In this document: positions 1 through 5,759 of the stretch, in pieces
Position numbering within the stretch: position 1 is the stretch's first letter
Layout: every line of letters starts with the position of its first letter
From: JAAYWY01 sp050945275
Lineage (GTDB): Bacteria > Bacillota > DTU030 > DUMP01
Length of the DNA: 9,005 nucleotides
Direction: 5' to 3'
Assembly: GCA_050945275.1 (NCBI GenBank)
Contig: JBMNSQ010000070.1
Span: 1-9,005 of the forward strand
Notes under the pieces: model-generated
What the model saw: the letters and a program-made list of their open reading frames with translations, nothing else
Database searches by the model: none
What the model was told of the DNA's origin: nothing
Translations under genes and position numbers: made by a program

Positions 1-54
1 GGGAGGGTTGCCACCAAGAGGACATGGATTCCCAGGGGCCGTAACAGCTAAGAA

Positions 55-80
55 AATAAGGCTTTTATGTAAGGCTTATT
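55..80 (+). repeat. Imperfect stem-loop in the fliK leader
   Basis: The arms AATAAGGCTT (55-64) and AAGGCTTATT (71-80) pair over ten positions with one G-G mismatch, around the loop TTATGT. The octamer TAAGGCTT is also a direct repeat at 57-64 and 70-77. No U-run follows immediately. A short alternative helix, AAGGC (71-75... region) with GCCTT (88-92), would be followed by TTCTCT, so competing folds are possible. It could be a weak terminator for the preceding gene, a processing site, or chance in an A+T-rich stretch. Confidence 0.35.
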
Positions 81-203
81 TAAGGTCGCCTTTTCTCTGG
101 AATCCTGTTCAATCGAAGATAGCTAACCTCGTTCTCTTATTCTAAACTAATGTGACATACTGAGATTACGTGAGCCTGAGGAAGATAAATTAAGATTATA
201 GAG

Positions 204-210
204 GGAGGTG
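204..210 (+). promoter_or_regulatory. Ribosome binding site deciding the fliK start
   Basis: GGAGGTG lies six bases before TTG at 217, ideal Shine-Dalgarno spacing. A GTG at 208 in the same frame is inside this site, so it cannot be the start. The next in-frame ATG, at 250, has no ribosome binding site. An ATG at 213 is in another frame and only two bases from the site. Confidence 0.7.
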
Positions 211-216
211 ATATGG

Positions 217-1416
217 TTGTCAGAAACTGTTGGTTCCGTTGCTTTGGTTATGTCTCAGCCGCTTAAATCCGCGGTCACTACCGAAACTAACAGGAAATTG
301 CCAGGGTCAGATGTGGAGTCGAATGCGTTCGCCGCTCTTCTAATGGGAATGTTAGCTGAAATCGGTTTGCCAGCTTTACCCGACTTGCCAGATGTTGCCC
401 TCGAAGTACAATTGGCCGGGTTGCCGTCGGGAGCGGTGTTGCCACCGGATGGGACTTTGCTTATTAATGAGCCAAGTGTGGCTGATATTGGTAAAGGGTT
501 AGAGGAGCAAACCGACGAAGGGCAAGGGATACCTATCGATCTGACGCCTCCAGATCCAGCAGCGATCGCTAAATCGGTATTGGGCGATCCACCGTTAACT
601 ATTCAGGTAACGGAAGCAAGATCCGAACTACAACAAAAGCCCGATGATGACAATGGCAACCAGCCCGTACAACTTTCCCAAGATAGTTCTATTTCGTCCG
701 ACGCAGTTAGCCGGAAAAATTTAGAACCGGCTATAAAAAAAGAACAGTGGCTGGATGAGAAGGAACAGGACGTTAACCGTATTTTATCGGCTGAAGTTGT
801 GCTGGGTGGGGACAGTAGCGAATCGTTGCTCGGAGAATTGGAATCTTACCAGGAACCTAAAGCTACTAAAGTCCAATCAGTAACCAATACCTTTAGCAGC
901 CTAACGTCAGAACCTCAAGCTGTAACTACTCGCTTAGGTTCTGCTGAAAACGTAGTACCGCACGAGAGAGCTGGGCTATCGGTAGATAAAGCAGCGAGTT
1001 TTTTTCGCCAGGCACTCCAGCAAGCAGGGCGGCAAAAAAGGAGTGGTCGCCAAGAAATAACGCTTAAGCTAGATCCACCCCATTTGGGGCGGGTTTATCT
1101 TACTTTGCTGCATCGGGCCGGTGCTATCAGCGCTCGCTTCGCTGTAGAGAATGATATAGCCCAAGGGACATTGCAAGCCAATATGGTTGAACTTAAAAAC
1201 AGCTTAGGGGAGCTAGGGATCCAGGTAGAGGACTTTAGTGTATTTATTGGCTTGGGTCAGGGGGGTGCCGGAACTAACCAATTTGAAGGTCAGCATGACG
1301 GAATGACACCCGATCAAGAACACACTTTATCTCCAGCTCATATGACCAGTGTTACATTTGATGATCAAACAAAGGGACGTATGTTAATGCAAAGTAGCCT
1401 AGATTTATTAGTGTAG
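217..1416 (+). CDS. fliK: Flagellar hook-length control protein FliK
   Basis: FliK is the secreted ruler and substrate-specificity switch that stops hook growth at a set length and turns the export gate from hook to filament proteins, acting with FlhB. The protein is 399 residues from the TTG at 217. Residues 1 to about 270 are hydrophilic, rich in Ser, Gln, Glu and Asp, with no clear domain, as expected of the ruler part. Residues about 280-350 are a textbook Flg_hook domain (PF02120), starting EITLKLDPPHLGRV and continuing to a GELGIQVEDFSVFIG segment. A hydrophilic tail of about 50 residues follows. The N-terminal half is unrecognisable by eye, as usual in this fast-evolving family, so the identification rests on the C-terminal domain and on the flgD-flgE neighbourhood. 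An alternative start is ATG at 250. Confidence 0.9.
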   Translation: MSETVGSVALVMSQPLKSAVTTETNRKLPGSDVESNAFAALLMGMLAEIGLPALPDLPDVALEVQLAGLPSGAVLPPDGTLLINEPSVADIGKGLEEQTDEGQGIPIDLTPPDPAAIAKSVLGDPPLTIQVTEARSELQQKPDDDNGNQPVQLSQDSSISSDAVSRKNLEPAIKKEQWLDEKEQDVNRILSAEVVLGGDSSESLLGELESYQEPKATKVQSVTNTFSSLTSEPQAVTTRLGSAENVVPHERAGLSVDKAASFFRQALQQAGRQKRSGRQEITLKLDPPHLGRVYLTLLHRAGAISARFAVENDIAQGTLQANMVELKNSLGELGIQVEDFSVFIGLGQGGAGTNQFEGQHDGMTPDQEHTLSPAHMTSVTFDDQTKGRMLMQSSLDLLV

Positions 1417-1429
1417 GAGGTGATCATTA

Positions 1430-1882
1430 ATGCAGGTGAATAACGTAGGTACCCAAAGCACAGAAAATAGGAACTTGTATGGTGCACCGGAACTCGGCAA
1501 GGAAGATTTCTTAAAGTTACTAGTTACACAGCTTAGACTCCAAGATCCGTTGGAACCGGTGAAGGAACAGGAATTTATTGCACAGCTTGCCCAATTTAGC
1601 ACTCTGGAAGGGGTTAATAACCTGTCAAGCCATCTGGAAACCATCACTGATTTAGGACAGGCCATATTATGGCAAAGCACGAACCAAGATGCCGTCAATA
1701 TGCTGGGCCGCCAGGTTGTACTAATTGTGGAAGATGGTGAGGTTACCGGTACGGTAACAGGTATTAGCTGGTCCGATGGAAAGCCGCGAATTGTCGTTAA
1801 CGGTCAGGCTTATGACCTAGGATACATTAAAGAGCTTAAGTTGATCTCAGAAGAAAGCAATGATACAGGTGAAATGCCATGA
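1430..1882 (+). CDS. flgD: Flagellar hook assembly (hook cap) protein FlgD
   Basis: FlgD forms the temporary cap at the tip of the growing hook and guides insertion of FlgE subunits. The N-terminal signature is clear: EDFLKLLVTQLRLQDPLEP (residues 25-43), then EFIAQLAQFSTLEGVNNL (48-65). The rest has AVNMLGRQVVLI and a beta-rich segment ending GYIKELKLI. At 150 residues it is much shorter than enteric FlgD (about 230) and lacks most of the C-terminal Tudor/FnIII part, but the short form is normal in Firmicutes (Bacillus FlgD is similar), so it does not look truncated. AGGAGGTGAT precedes the ATG. The gene starts 13 bases after fliK, and its stop overlaps the next start as ATGA, suggesting coupled translation. 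Confidence 0.95.
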   Translation: MQVNNVGTQSTENRNLYGAPELGKEDFLKLLVTQLRLQDPLEPVKEQEFIAQLAQFSTLEGVNNLSSHLETITDLGQAILWQSTNQDAVNMLGRQVVLIVEDGEVTGTVTGISWSDGKPRIVVNGQAYDLGYIKELKLISEESNDTGEMP

Positions 1883-2268
1883 GTGACAATAAAGTGTTCT
1901 TACCACCGCCAATAATAACACCTACCCTGCGCCTAACAGCTGCCCCTGGCAAGCCATCCTCCCAAGGAGTGACGGCAGAAGGGAAAGACTTTGCTGCGTA
2001 CTTGTCCGAAGCCAAGGGATTAAAGTTATCACATCATGCCCGTGAGCGGCTATCTGTGCGCCAGATTCCATTTACAGCTGAAACCTGGAGCCGAGTGCTT
2101 ACAGCGGTAGACAAAGTGGCGGAAAAAGGAGGGCGTGATTCGCTGGTGCTTCTAGGAGATTTGGCTTTGGTAGTAAACGTCCCCAACCGTACTGTTATTA
2201 CGGCGGTGGATGGGCCAAACATGAAGGAACGGGTATTTACCAATATTGACAGTGCCGTGATTGCATAG
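1879..2268 (+). CDS. Conserved flagellar operon protein of unknown function (TIGR02530 family)
   Basis: This 129-residue cytoplasmic-looking protein matches the family annotated only as 'flagellar operon protein' (TIGR02530), usually found between flgD and flgE in Clostridia and some Bacilli. No function is established to my knowledge. Residues 1-46 are a variable, proline-rich N-terminus. Residues 50-63 carry the conserved LSHHARERLSVRQI, with His53, Arg57 and Arg61. A helix with VDKVAEKGGRDS follows, then two beta strands (SLVLLGDLALVVNV), NRTVITAVD, and the family-typical end VFTNIDSAVI. There is no signal peptide or membrane segment. The ATG overlaps the flgD stop as ATGA, with AGGTGA six bases upstream, so translation is probably coupled to flgD. 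A role in hook or cap assembly is inferred from position only. Confidence 0.88.
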   Translation: MSDNKVFLPPPIITPTLRLTAAPGKPSSQGVTAEGKDFAAYLSEAKGLKLSHHARERLSVRQIPFTAETWSRVLTAVDKVAEKGGRDSLVLLGDLALVVNVPNRTVITAVDGPNMKERVFTNIDSAVIA

Positions 2269-2291
2269 GGCCGGACCCTTCCGGAGGCCCT
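2267..2291 (+). repeat. GC-rich stem-loop between the TIGR02530 gene and flgE
   Basis: AGGG (2267-2270) and CCGGA (2271-2275) pair with TCCGG (2280-2284) and CCCT (2288-2291). This gives nine base pairs, a four-base loop CCCT and a three-base bulge AGG on the 3' side. The 5' arm begins in the stop codon of the preceding gene. No U-run follows, so it is not a standard intrinsic terminator. Its core resembles the stem-loop after flgE (14 of 17 bases, 2268-2284 against 3670-3686). Confidence 0.5.
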
Positions 2292-2325
2292 CCGCTGTGG
2301 ACTGACAGAAGCAGCGAACGGCAAA

Positions 2326-2332
2326 AAGGAGG
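2326..2332 (+). promoter_or_regulatory. Strong ribosome binding site of flgE
   Basis: AAGGAGG lies eight bases before ATG 2341, with a second in-frame ATG at 2344. This is a near-perfect anti-Shine-Dalgarno match, fitting the high demand for hook subunits. Confidence 0.7.
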
Positions 2333-2340
2333 AAAGCGTC

Positions 2341-3651
2341 ATGATGCGTTCAATGTATGCAGCTGTTTCAGGCTTGCGTAACCACCAAACTCGTATGGAT
2401 GTAATAGGAAACAACATTGCTAATGTTAATACCATCGGTTTCAAGAAAAGCCGGGTTACATTTAAGGATGCTTTTAGTCAAGTGCTAAAAGGTGCCAGCC
2501 GTCCGCAAGGGGGGCTTGGCGGGACTAATCCTATGCAAGTAGGGTTAGGCATGGTTGTAGGATCGATTGATACTATTCATAGCAAGGGTAATACCCAAAG
2601 TACCGGTAGCATGACGGATCTGGCCATTGATGGGGAAGGTTTTTTCATCTTAAACTCTGGCAGCGGTTCTATTTATTACTCACGTGCCGGGGCCTTTACC
2701 TTTGACCGCGAAGGGAATCTGGCTAATCCGGCTGGGCTAAGGGTGCAAGGGTGGTATCTGAATGAGCAGGGCGAACGGGTTCGAAGCCACTATGATGATA
2801 CGGTGGATCCAACAGCTGCTCCTAGCAACATTTCTTTAATTCATCAATTGGCACCGCCTAAGGCCACAGAAAACGTAACTTTGTCCGGGAACCTACACGA
2901 TGGTACACCAGGGGGGCAGACATTTAGCCGAAGCTTTACTGTCTATGACCAAAAAGGAAATGGTTATGATGTACGAATAGAATTTGAACCAAGTGGTAAT
3001 ACGGATGAATGGAACTGGAGTCTACCAAATGATGATGATCCAGCTAATCCTTATGTTACAGGTACTCTGAAATTTACACCGGAAGGAATCCTTGAAGAAG
3101 TTATGCTTAATCCGGGAGGTCTATGGTCACCTGAGGTTACAGATAGCAAAGTGAAGCTAACATTTGATCCCAATCCTGATCCAACAGTTACTGGCGACGA
3201 ATGTGAACAAATCTTTGATTTCTCTGCTATTACTCAGTATGCTGATCCCCGTGGAGAATCTGTAATGAAGGTTCAACAAGATGGCTATACCTATGGTAAA
3301 TTAGAAGAGATTGTAGTGGATGACAAAGGTGTTATTTCTGGAAGTTATTCTAACGGCATTAGCCGGCCATTGTTACAGGTGGCTTTAGCTACTTTTACTA
3401 ACCCGGCCGGACTAGTGGGCTTGGGCAATTCTTTGTATGCCCTGTCCAACAACTGTGGTGACCCGGAGGTAAATCCGCCGGGAATGGGTATGGCCGGTGC
3501 GGTAGCCCCTAGCTCGTTGGAAATGTCTAATGTGGATTTATCGGAAGAGTTTACAGACATGATTGTTACGCAGCGAGGTTTTCAGGCAAATTCACGTGTT
3601 ATAACAGCTTCCGATGAGATGCTACAAGAATTGGTGAATATAAAACGATAG
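2341..3651 (+). CDS. flgE: Flagellar hook protein FlgE
   Basis: FlgE polymerises outside the cell into the hook, the universal joint between motor and filament. The N-terminal rod/hook signature MMRSMYAAVSGLRNHQTRMD is followed by VIGNNIANVNTIGFKKSRVTF, then DLAIDGEGFFIL and YSRAGAFTFDREGNL. The middle part (about 150-320) is variable and acidic, with D/N/P-rich loops near 232-240 and 275-288. The C-terminus has LEMSNVDLSEEFTDMIVTQRGFQANSRVI and ends DEMLQELVNIKR, the D0 coiled coil. The length of 436 residues is normal. Cysteines occur at 288 and 372, which is unusual for an external flagellar protein. In Bacillus literature the equivalent gene has sometimes been called flgG. It stands between two related stem-loops and has the strongest ribosome binding site of its region, so its expression may be tuned separately. 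Confidence 0.95.
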   Translation: MMRSMYAAVSGLRNHQTRMDVIGNNIANVNTIGFKKSRVTFKDAFSQVLKGASRPQGGLGGTNPMQVGLGMVVGSIDTIHSKGNTQSTGSMTDLAIDGEGFFILNSGSGSIYYSRAGAFTFDREGNLANPAGLRVQGWYLNEQGERVRSHYDDTVDPTAAPSNISLIHQLAPPKATENVTLSGNLHDGTPGGQTFSRSFTVYDQKGNGYDVRIEFEPSGNTDEWNWSLPNDDDPANPYVTGTLKFTPEGILEEVMLNPGGLWSPEVTDSKVKLTFDPNPDPTVTGDECEQIFDFSAITQYADPRGESVMKVQQDGYTYGKLEEIVVDDKGVISGSYSNGISRPLLQVALATFTNPAGLVGLGNSLYALSNNCGDPEVNPPGMGMAGAVAPSSLEMSNVDLSEEFTDMIVTQRGFQANSRVITASDEMLQELVNIKR

Positions 3652-3665
3652 ATCCGTTTGGGAGC

Positions 3666-3698
3666 GGTAGGGCGGGACCCTCCAGGTCCTGCTCTACC
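3666..3698 (+). repeat. Strong 14-bp stem-loop between flgE and motA
   Basis: GGTAGGGCGGGACC (3666-3679) pairs with GGTCCTGCTCTACC (3685-3698) across all 14 positions, two of them G-U, with the five-base loop CTCCA. What follows is AAGTGGAGGTGAGG, the motA ribosome binding site, with no U-run, so it is not an intrinsic terminator. A hairpin here could protect the 3' end of the upstream flgE message from exonucleases, be an RNase site, or limit ribosome access to motA. It shares a core with the stem-loop before flgE. Confidence 0.65.
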
Positions 3699-3714
3699 AA
3701 GTGGAGGTGAGGCC

Positions 3715-4521
3715 ATGGACATAGCTACCATATTTGGTATATTATCGGGGTTAGTACTTTTAGGAACGGCGCTTGGCCGTTCCGGTGGGCTACAGGTATT
3801 TTGGAATGTGGATTCCGTCCTGATCACTGTGGGGGGGACCATTGCTGCTACGTTTATTAATTACCCCCTGGATCAAATACTTAGCATATTTAAAGTGGTA
3901 CAGCACGTTTTTCGTCGTAAGTTGCCACAACCAGAAGACGTTATTGCTCAGCTGGTGTACTTTACCGAAAAAGCTCGTCGGGAAGGAATTTTGGCTTTGG
4001 AGGAAGAGGCCGATATTTTGGACGATGAGTTTATCAAGAAAGGGTTACATCTGGTAGTAGACGGGAGCGATCCAGCCTTAGTCCGTAATATTTTAGAAAC
4101 CGAATTAGCTTTTGTAGAGGAACGGCATAAAGTTAGTCAGGGACTATTTATTACCATGGCTAATCTAGCTCCGGCATTCGGTATGCTCGGAACCATCATT
4201 GGGCTAATAGCTATGCTAAGAAATTTGGACGATCCAAGTTCTATCGGTCCGGCTATGGCGCTGGCTCTAATCACGACTTTTTATGGTTCGCTCATAGCTA
4301 ATCTAATTTGCATTCCTATTGCGGGCAAGCTTAGTATTCGCTCCGGAGAAGAAATCTTGCTTAAGGAATTGGTAATCGAAGGGGTACTTTCCTTGCAAGC
4401 AGGTGAGAACCCCCGGTTAGTGGAAGAAAAACTAAAAGCTTTTCTACCGCCAAAGGCGAGAGATTCTCTAGTTGTTAAGCGTCAAGCCCTGGAACTAGAA
4501 GAACGGGGAATGATGCCATGA
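3715..4521 (+). CDS. motA: Flagellar stator protein MotA (PomA/MotP-like)
   Basis: MotA forms the cytoplasmic-membrane pentamer that surrounds two MotB subunits and turns ion flow into torque on the rotor. The protein has 268 residues from ATG 3715, which sits seven bases after GGAGG; upstream in-frame codons lie in the stem-loop and are not coding. TM1 and TM2 lie at about 2-21 and 33-50. The large cytoplasmic loop follows, with RREGILALEEEAD and DPALVRNILETEL. TM3 begins with MANLAPAFGMLGTIIGLIAM (Pro153, Thr160), and TM4 carries IGPAMALALITTFYGSLIAN (Thr187, Thr188). The end has NPRLVEEKLKAFLPP. The TM3-TM4 wording is closer to sodium-type PomA/MotP than to proton-type Bacillus MotA as I recall them. 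The ion is inferred, not shown. The stop overlaps motB as ATGA. Confidence 0.94.
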   Translation: MDIATIFGILSGLVLLGTALGRSGGLQVFWNVDSVLITVGGTIAATFINYPLDQILSIFKVVQHVFRRKLPQPEDVIAQLVYFTEKARREGILALEEEADILDDEFIKKGLHLVVDGSDPALVRNILETELAFVEERHKVSQGLFITMANLAPAFGMLGTIIGLIAMLRNLDDPSSIGPAMALALITTFYGSLIANLICIPIAGKLSIRSGEEILLKELVIEGVLSLQAGENPRLVEEKLKAFLPPKARDSLVVKRQALELEERGMMP

Positions 4522-5297
4522 GACGTCGCCGTAGTGATCGAGATCTTGATTTGCCAACATCGCCTGGCTGGATGACAACTTATGGTGATCTAGTTACAAA
4601 TATGTTATGTCTGTTCGTTCTGTTGTTTTCCTTTTCTCAGGTTGATACAATGCGCTTTCAGGAAGCAATTATATCTGTTCAAGGGGCTCTAGGTATTTTG
4701 GATGGTGGCAGTGCCTTATCGGGAGAAGCTTTGCCCGGCGGGGTTGGTGACGATGCGACGCTTAAATGGCAGTCTGAACATCACCGGCTCGAAGAAATCT
4801 TACTGGAAATTAAAGAATTTGTGCACAGTGAAGGCTTAGAAGGCAAGGTTCAGACATGGTTGGATGAGCGAGGTCTTATGATTCGATTTCTGGATACTGC
4901 TTTATTTGATCTCGGAGAAGCTAACCTCAAGTCAGAAGCTACAGTCATATTAAACAACGTAGCTAAGATTTTAGTTGATATACCTAATCGTATCCGGGTA
5001 GAAGGACATACCGATGATTTGCCTATTAATACTTATCGTTTCCCTTCTAACTGGGAGCTGTCCACCGCTCGGGCCACTACAGTGGTACGGTATTTCTTGG
5101 AGCATTATGGATTGCCCCCAGAGCAGTTTTCAGCTGCTGGCTATGGTGAATGGCATCCGGTGGCACCAAACGACTCGCCTGAGCAAAGGGCTCATAATCG
5201 CCGGGTTGATATTGTTATTCTTCGCTCTGATGCCAGTCGAGAAGAAACCCCAAGCGGTAGAGTTAGGGAAGGAGGTGTGTCCGATGAGCAATACTAA
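4518..5297 (+). CDS. motB: Flagellar stator protein MotB
   Basis: MotB is the plug and peptidoglycan anchor of the stator, and its single membrane helix carries the ion-binding aspartate. The 259-residue protein starts MRRRRSDRD, a basic cytoplasmic tip. SPGWMTTYGDLVTNMLCLFV follows, in which Asp24 is the expected ion-binding residue, and then the FSFSQVDTMRF plug region. The C-terminal OmpA-like domain (about 125-240) has EGHTDDLPI (162-170), SNWELSTARA and NRRVDIVIL, all standard peptidoglycan-binding signatures. The start overlaps motA by four bases. The stop lies 14 bases inside fliL, so the fliL ribosome binding site is within motB. Like MotA, it reads closer to PomB/MotS (CLFVLLFSFSQVD) than to classic proton-type MotB. 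Confidence 0.94.
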   Translation: MRRRRSDRDLDLPTSPGWMTTYGDLVTNMLCLFVLLFSFSQVDTMRFQEAIISVQGALGILDGGSALSGEALPGGVGDDATLKWQSEHHRLEEILLEIKEFVHSEGLEGKVQTWLDERGLMIRFLDTALFDLGEANLKSEATVILNNVAKILVDIPNRIRVEGHTDDLPINTYRFPSNWELSTARATTVVRYFLEHYGLPPEQFSAAGYGEWHPVAPNDSPEQRAHNRRVDIVILRSDASREETPSGRVREGGVSDEQY

Positions 5298-5745
5298 GCA
5301 AGTGATTCTTACCCCGCAGAAACTGATTATAAGTGGTATTGTTCTCTTAGCCCTTTTTACCCTGACCACTTTGGGGATTATTACTTTTATGTTACGTGAA
5401 AAGGTTCCATTGGCATCAGAGGTGCCTAAAGCACATGGTATTGGTCCGAGTTATGAACTCGATACTTTTAATGTCAATTTAGCCGATCTAGAGAGCAAAC
5501 GTTTTCTAAGGGCGACTCTTACCCTGGAACTTAGCTCATCAAAGCTAATCCCTGAACTTGACAAACGCCAGGCCCAAATACGCGACATTATTATAAGCAT
5601 ATTAAGGAAAAAAAAGGCGGCGGATCTTAAGGCGGATTCTATCAACGTAGTAAACCTTAAGCACCAAGTTAAGGAGCAGCTTAATGCTATTTTAGAAAAA
5701 GGTGAAATAAGTGCCGTCTATTTTACTGAGTTTATTGTTCAATAA
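5284..5745 (+). CDS. fliL: Flagellar basal body-associated protein FliL
   Basis: FliL is a single-pass membrane protein that rings and stabilises the stator units at the basal body. The start is ATG 5284, six bases after AAGGAGGTG (5269-5277). The reading frame extends further upstream without a stop, but that part is out-of-frame motB sequence. The 153-residue protein has a short cytoplasmic N-terminus, one membrane helix at about 14-36 (LIISGIVLLALFTLTTLGII) and a periplasmic stomatin-like FliL domain. In that domain ELDTFNVNLAD, KRFLRATLTLEL and the end AVYFTEFIVQ are family hallmarks. It overlaps motB by 14 bases, consistent with joint production of stator and FliL. Confidence 0.93.
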   Translation: MSNTKQVILTPQKLIISGIVLLALFTLTTLGIITFMLREKVPLASEVPKAHGIGPSYELDTFNVNLADLESKRFLRATLTLELSSSKLIPELDKRQAQIRDIIISILRKKKAADLKADSINVVNLKHQVKEQLNAILEKGEISAVYFTEFIVQ

Positions 5746-5759
5746 AAGAAGGTGATGCC

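Larger units (their letters stand above)
1..216. other. Non-coding gap upstream of fliK, possibly with the last codons of the preceding gene
   Basis: The three plus-strand frames entering from the left edge stop at 49-51, 42-44 and 143-145. None of the short tails (16, 13 and 47 codons) can be recognised, so the preceding gene, expected to be a fliJ- or motE-like gene, cannot be named. From about 50 onward I see no supported gene. The stretch holds a stem-loop at 55-80, three TAAGG repeats (57, 70 and 81) and an A+T-rich run up to the fliK ribosome binding site. A GTGACA resembling a -35 box lies at 152-157, but no -10 box sits at 16-18 bases from it. No sigma-28-type promoter (TAAA, 15 bases, GCCGATAT) is convincing; the TAAA at 143-146 is followed after 15 bases by GAGATTAC, a poor match. 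Confidence 0.6.

Noticed and set aside
152..189. GTGACA (152-157) and GATAAA (184-189) as a sigma-A promoter
   Set aside because: The spacing is 26 bases, far from the usual 16-18, and no better -10 box lies at the right distance.
208..216. GTG at 208 as the fliK start, giving three extra residues
   Set aside because: The codon is inside the GGAGGTG ribosome binding site. TTG 217 has ideal spacing and is preferred.
213..266. Possible 17-codon leader peptide beginning at ATG 213
   Set aside because: It is only two bases from the ribosome binding site and wholly overlaps the start of fliK in another frame, with nothing to support translation.
1433..1882. Truncated FlgD
   Set aside because: At 150 residues it lacks the longer enteric C-terminal domain, but short FlgD is usual in Firmicutes, so there is no sign of a broken gene.
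2034..2444. Minus-strand open frame across the TIGR02530 gene and the flgE start
   Set aside because: It is antisense to two well-supported genes and shows no recognisable domain.
3658..3714. Upstream extension of the motA reading frame from TTG 3658
   Set aside because: It would translate the 14-bp hairpin and the ribosome binding site. MotA family proteins begin at the MDIATIFG segment encoded from 3715.
5014..5283. Upstream extension of the fliL reading frame by 90 codons
   Set aside because: It lies in the motB OmpA-like coding region in another frame. The fliL start at 5284 has a strong ribosome binding site and leads straight into the membrane helix.
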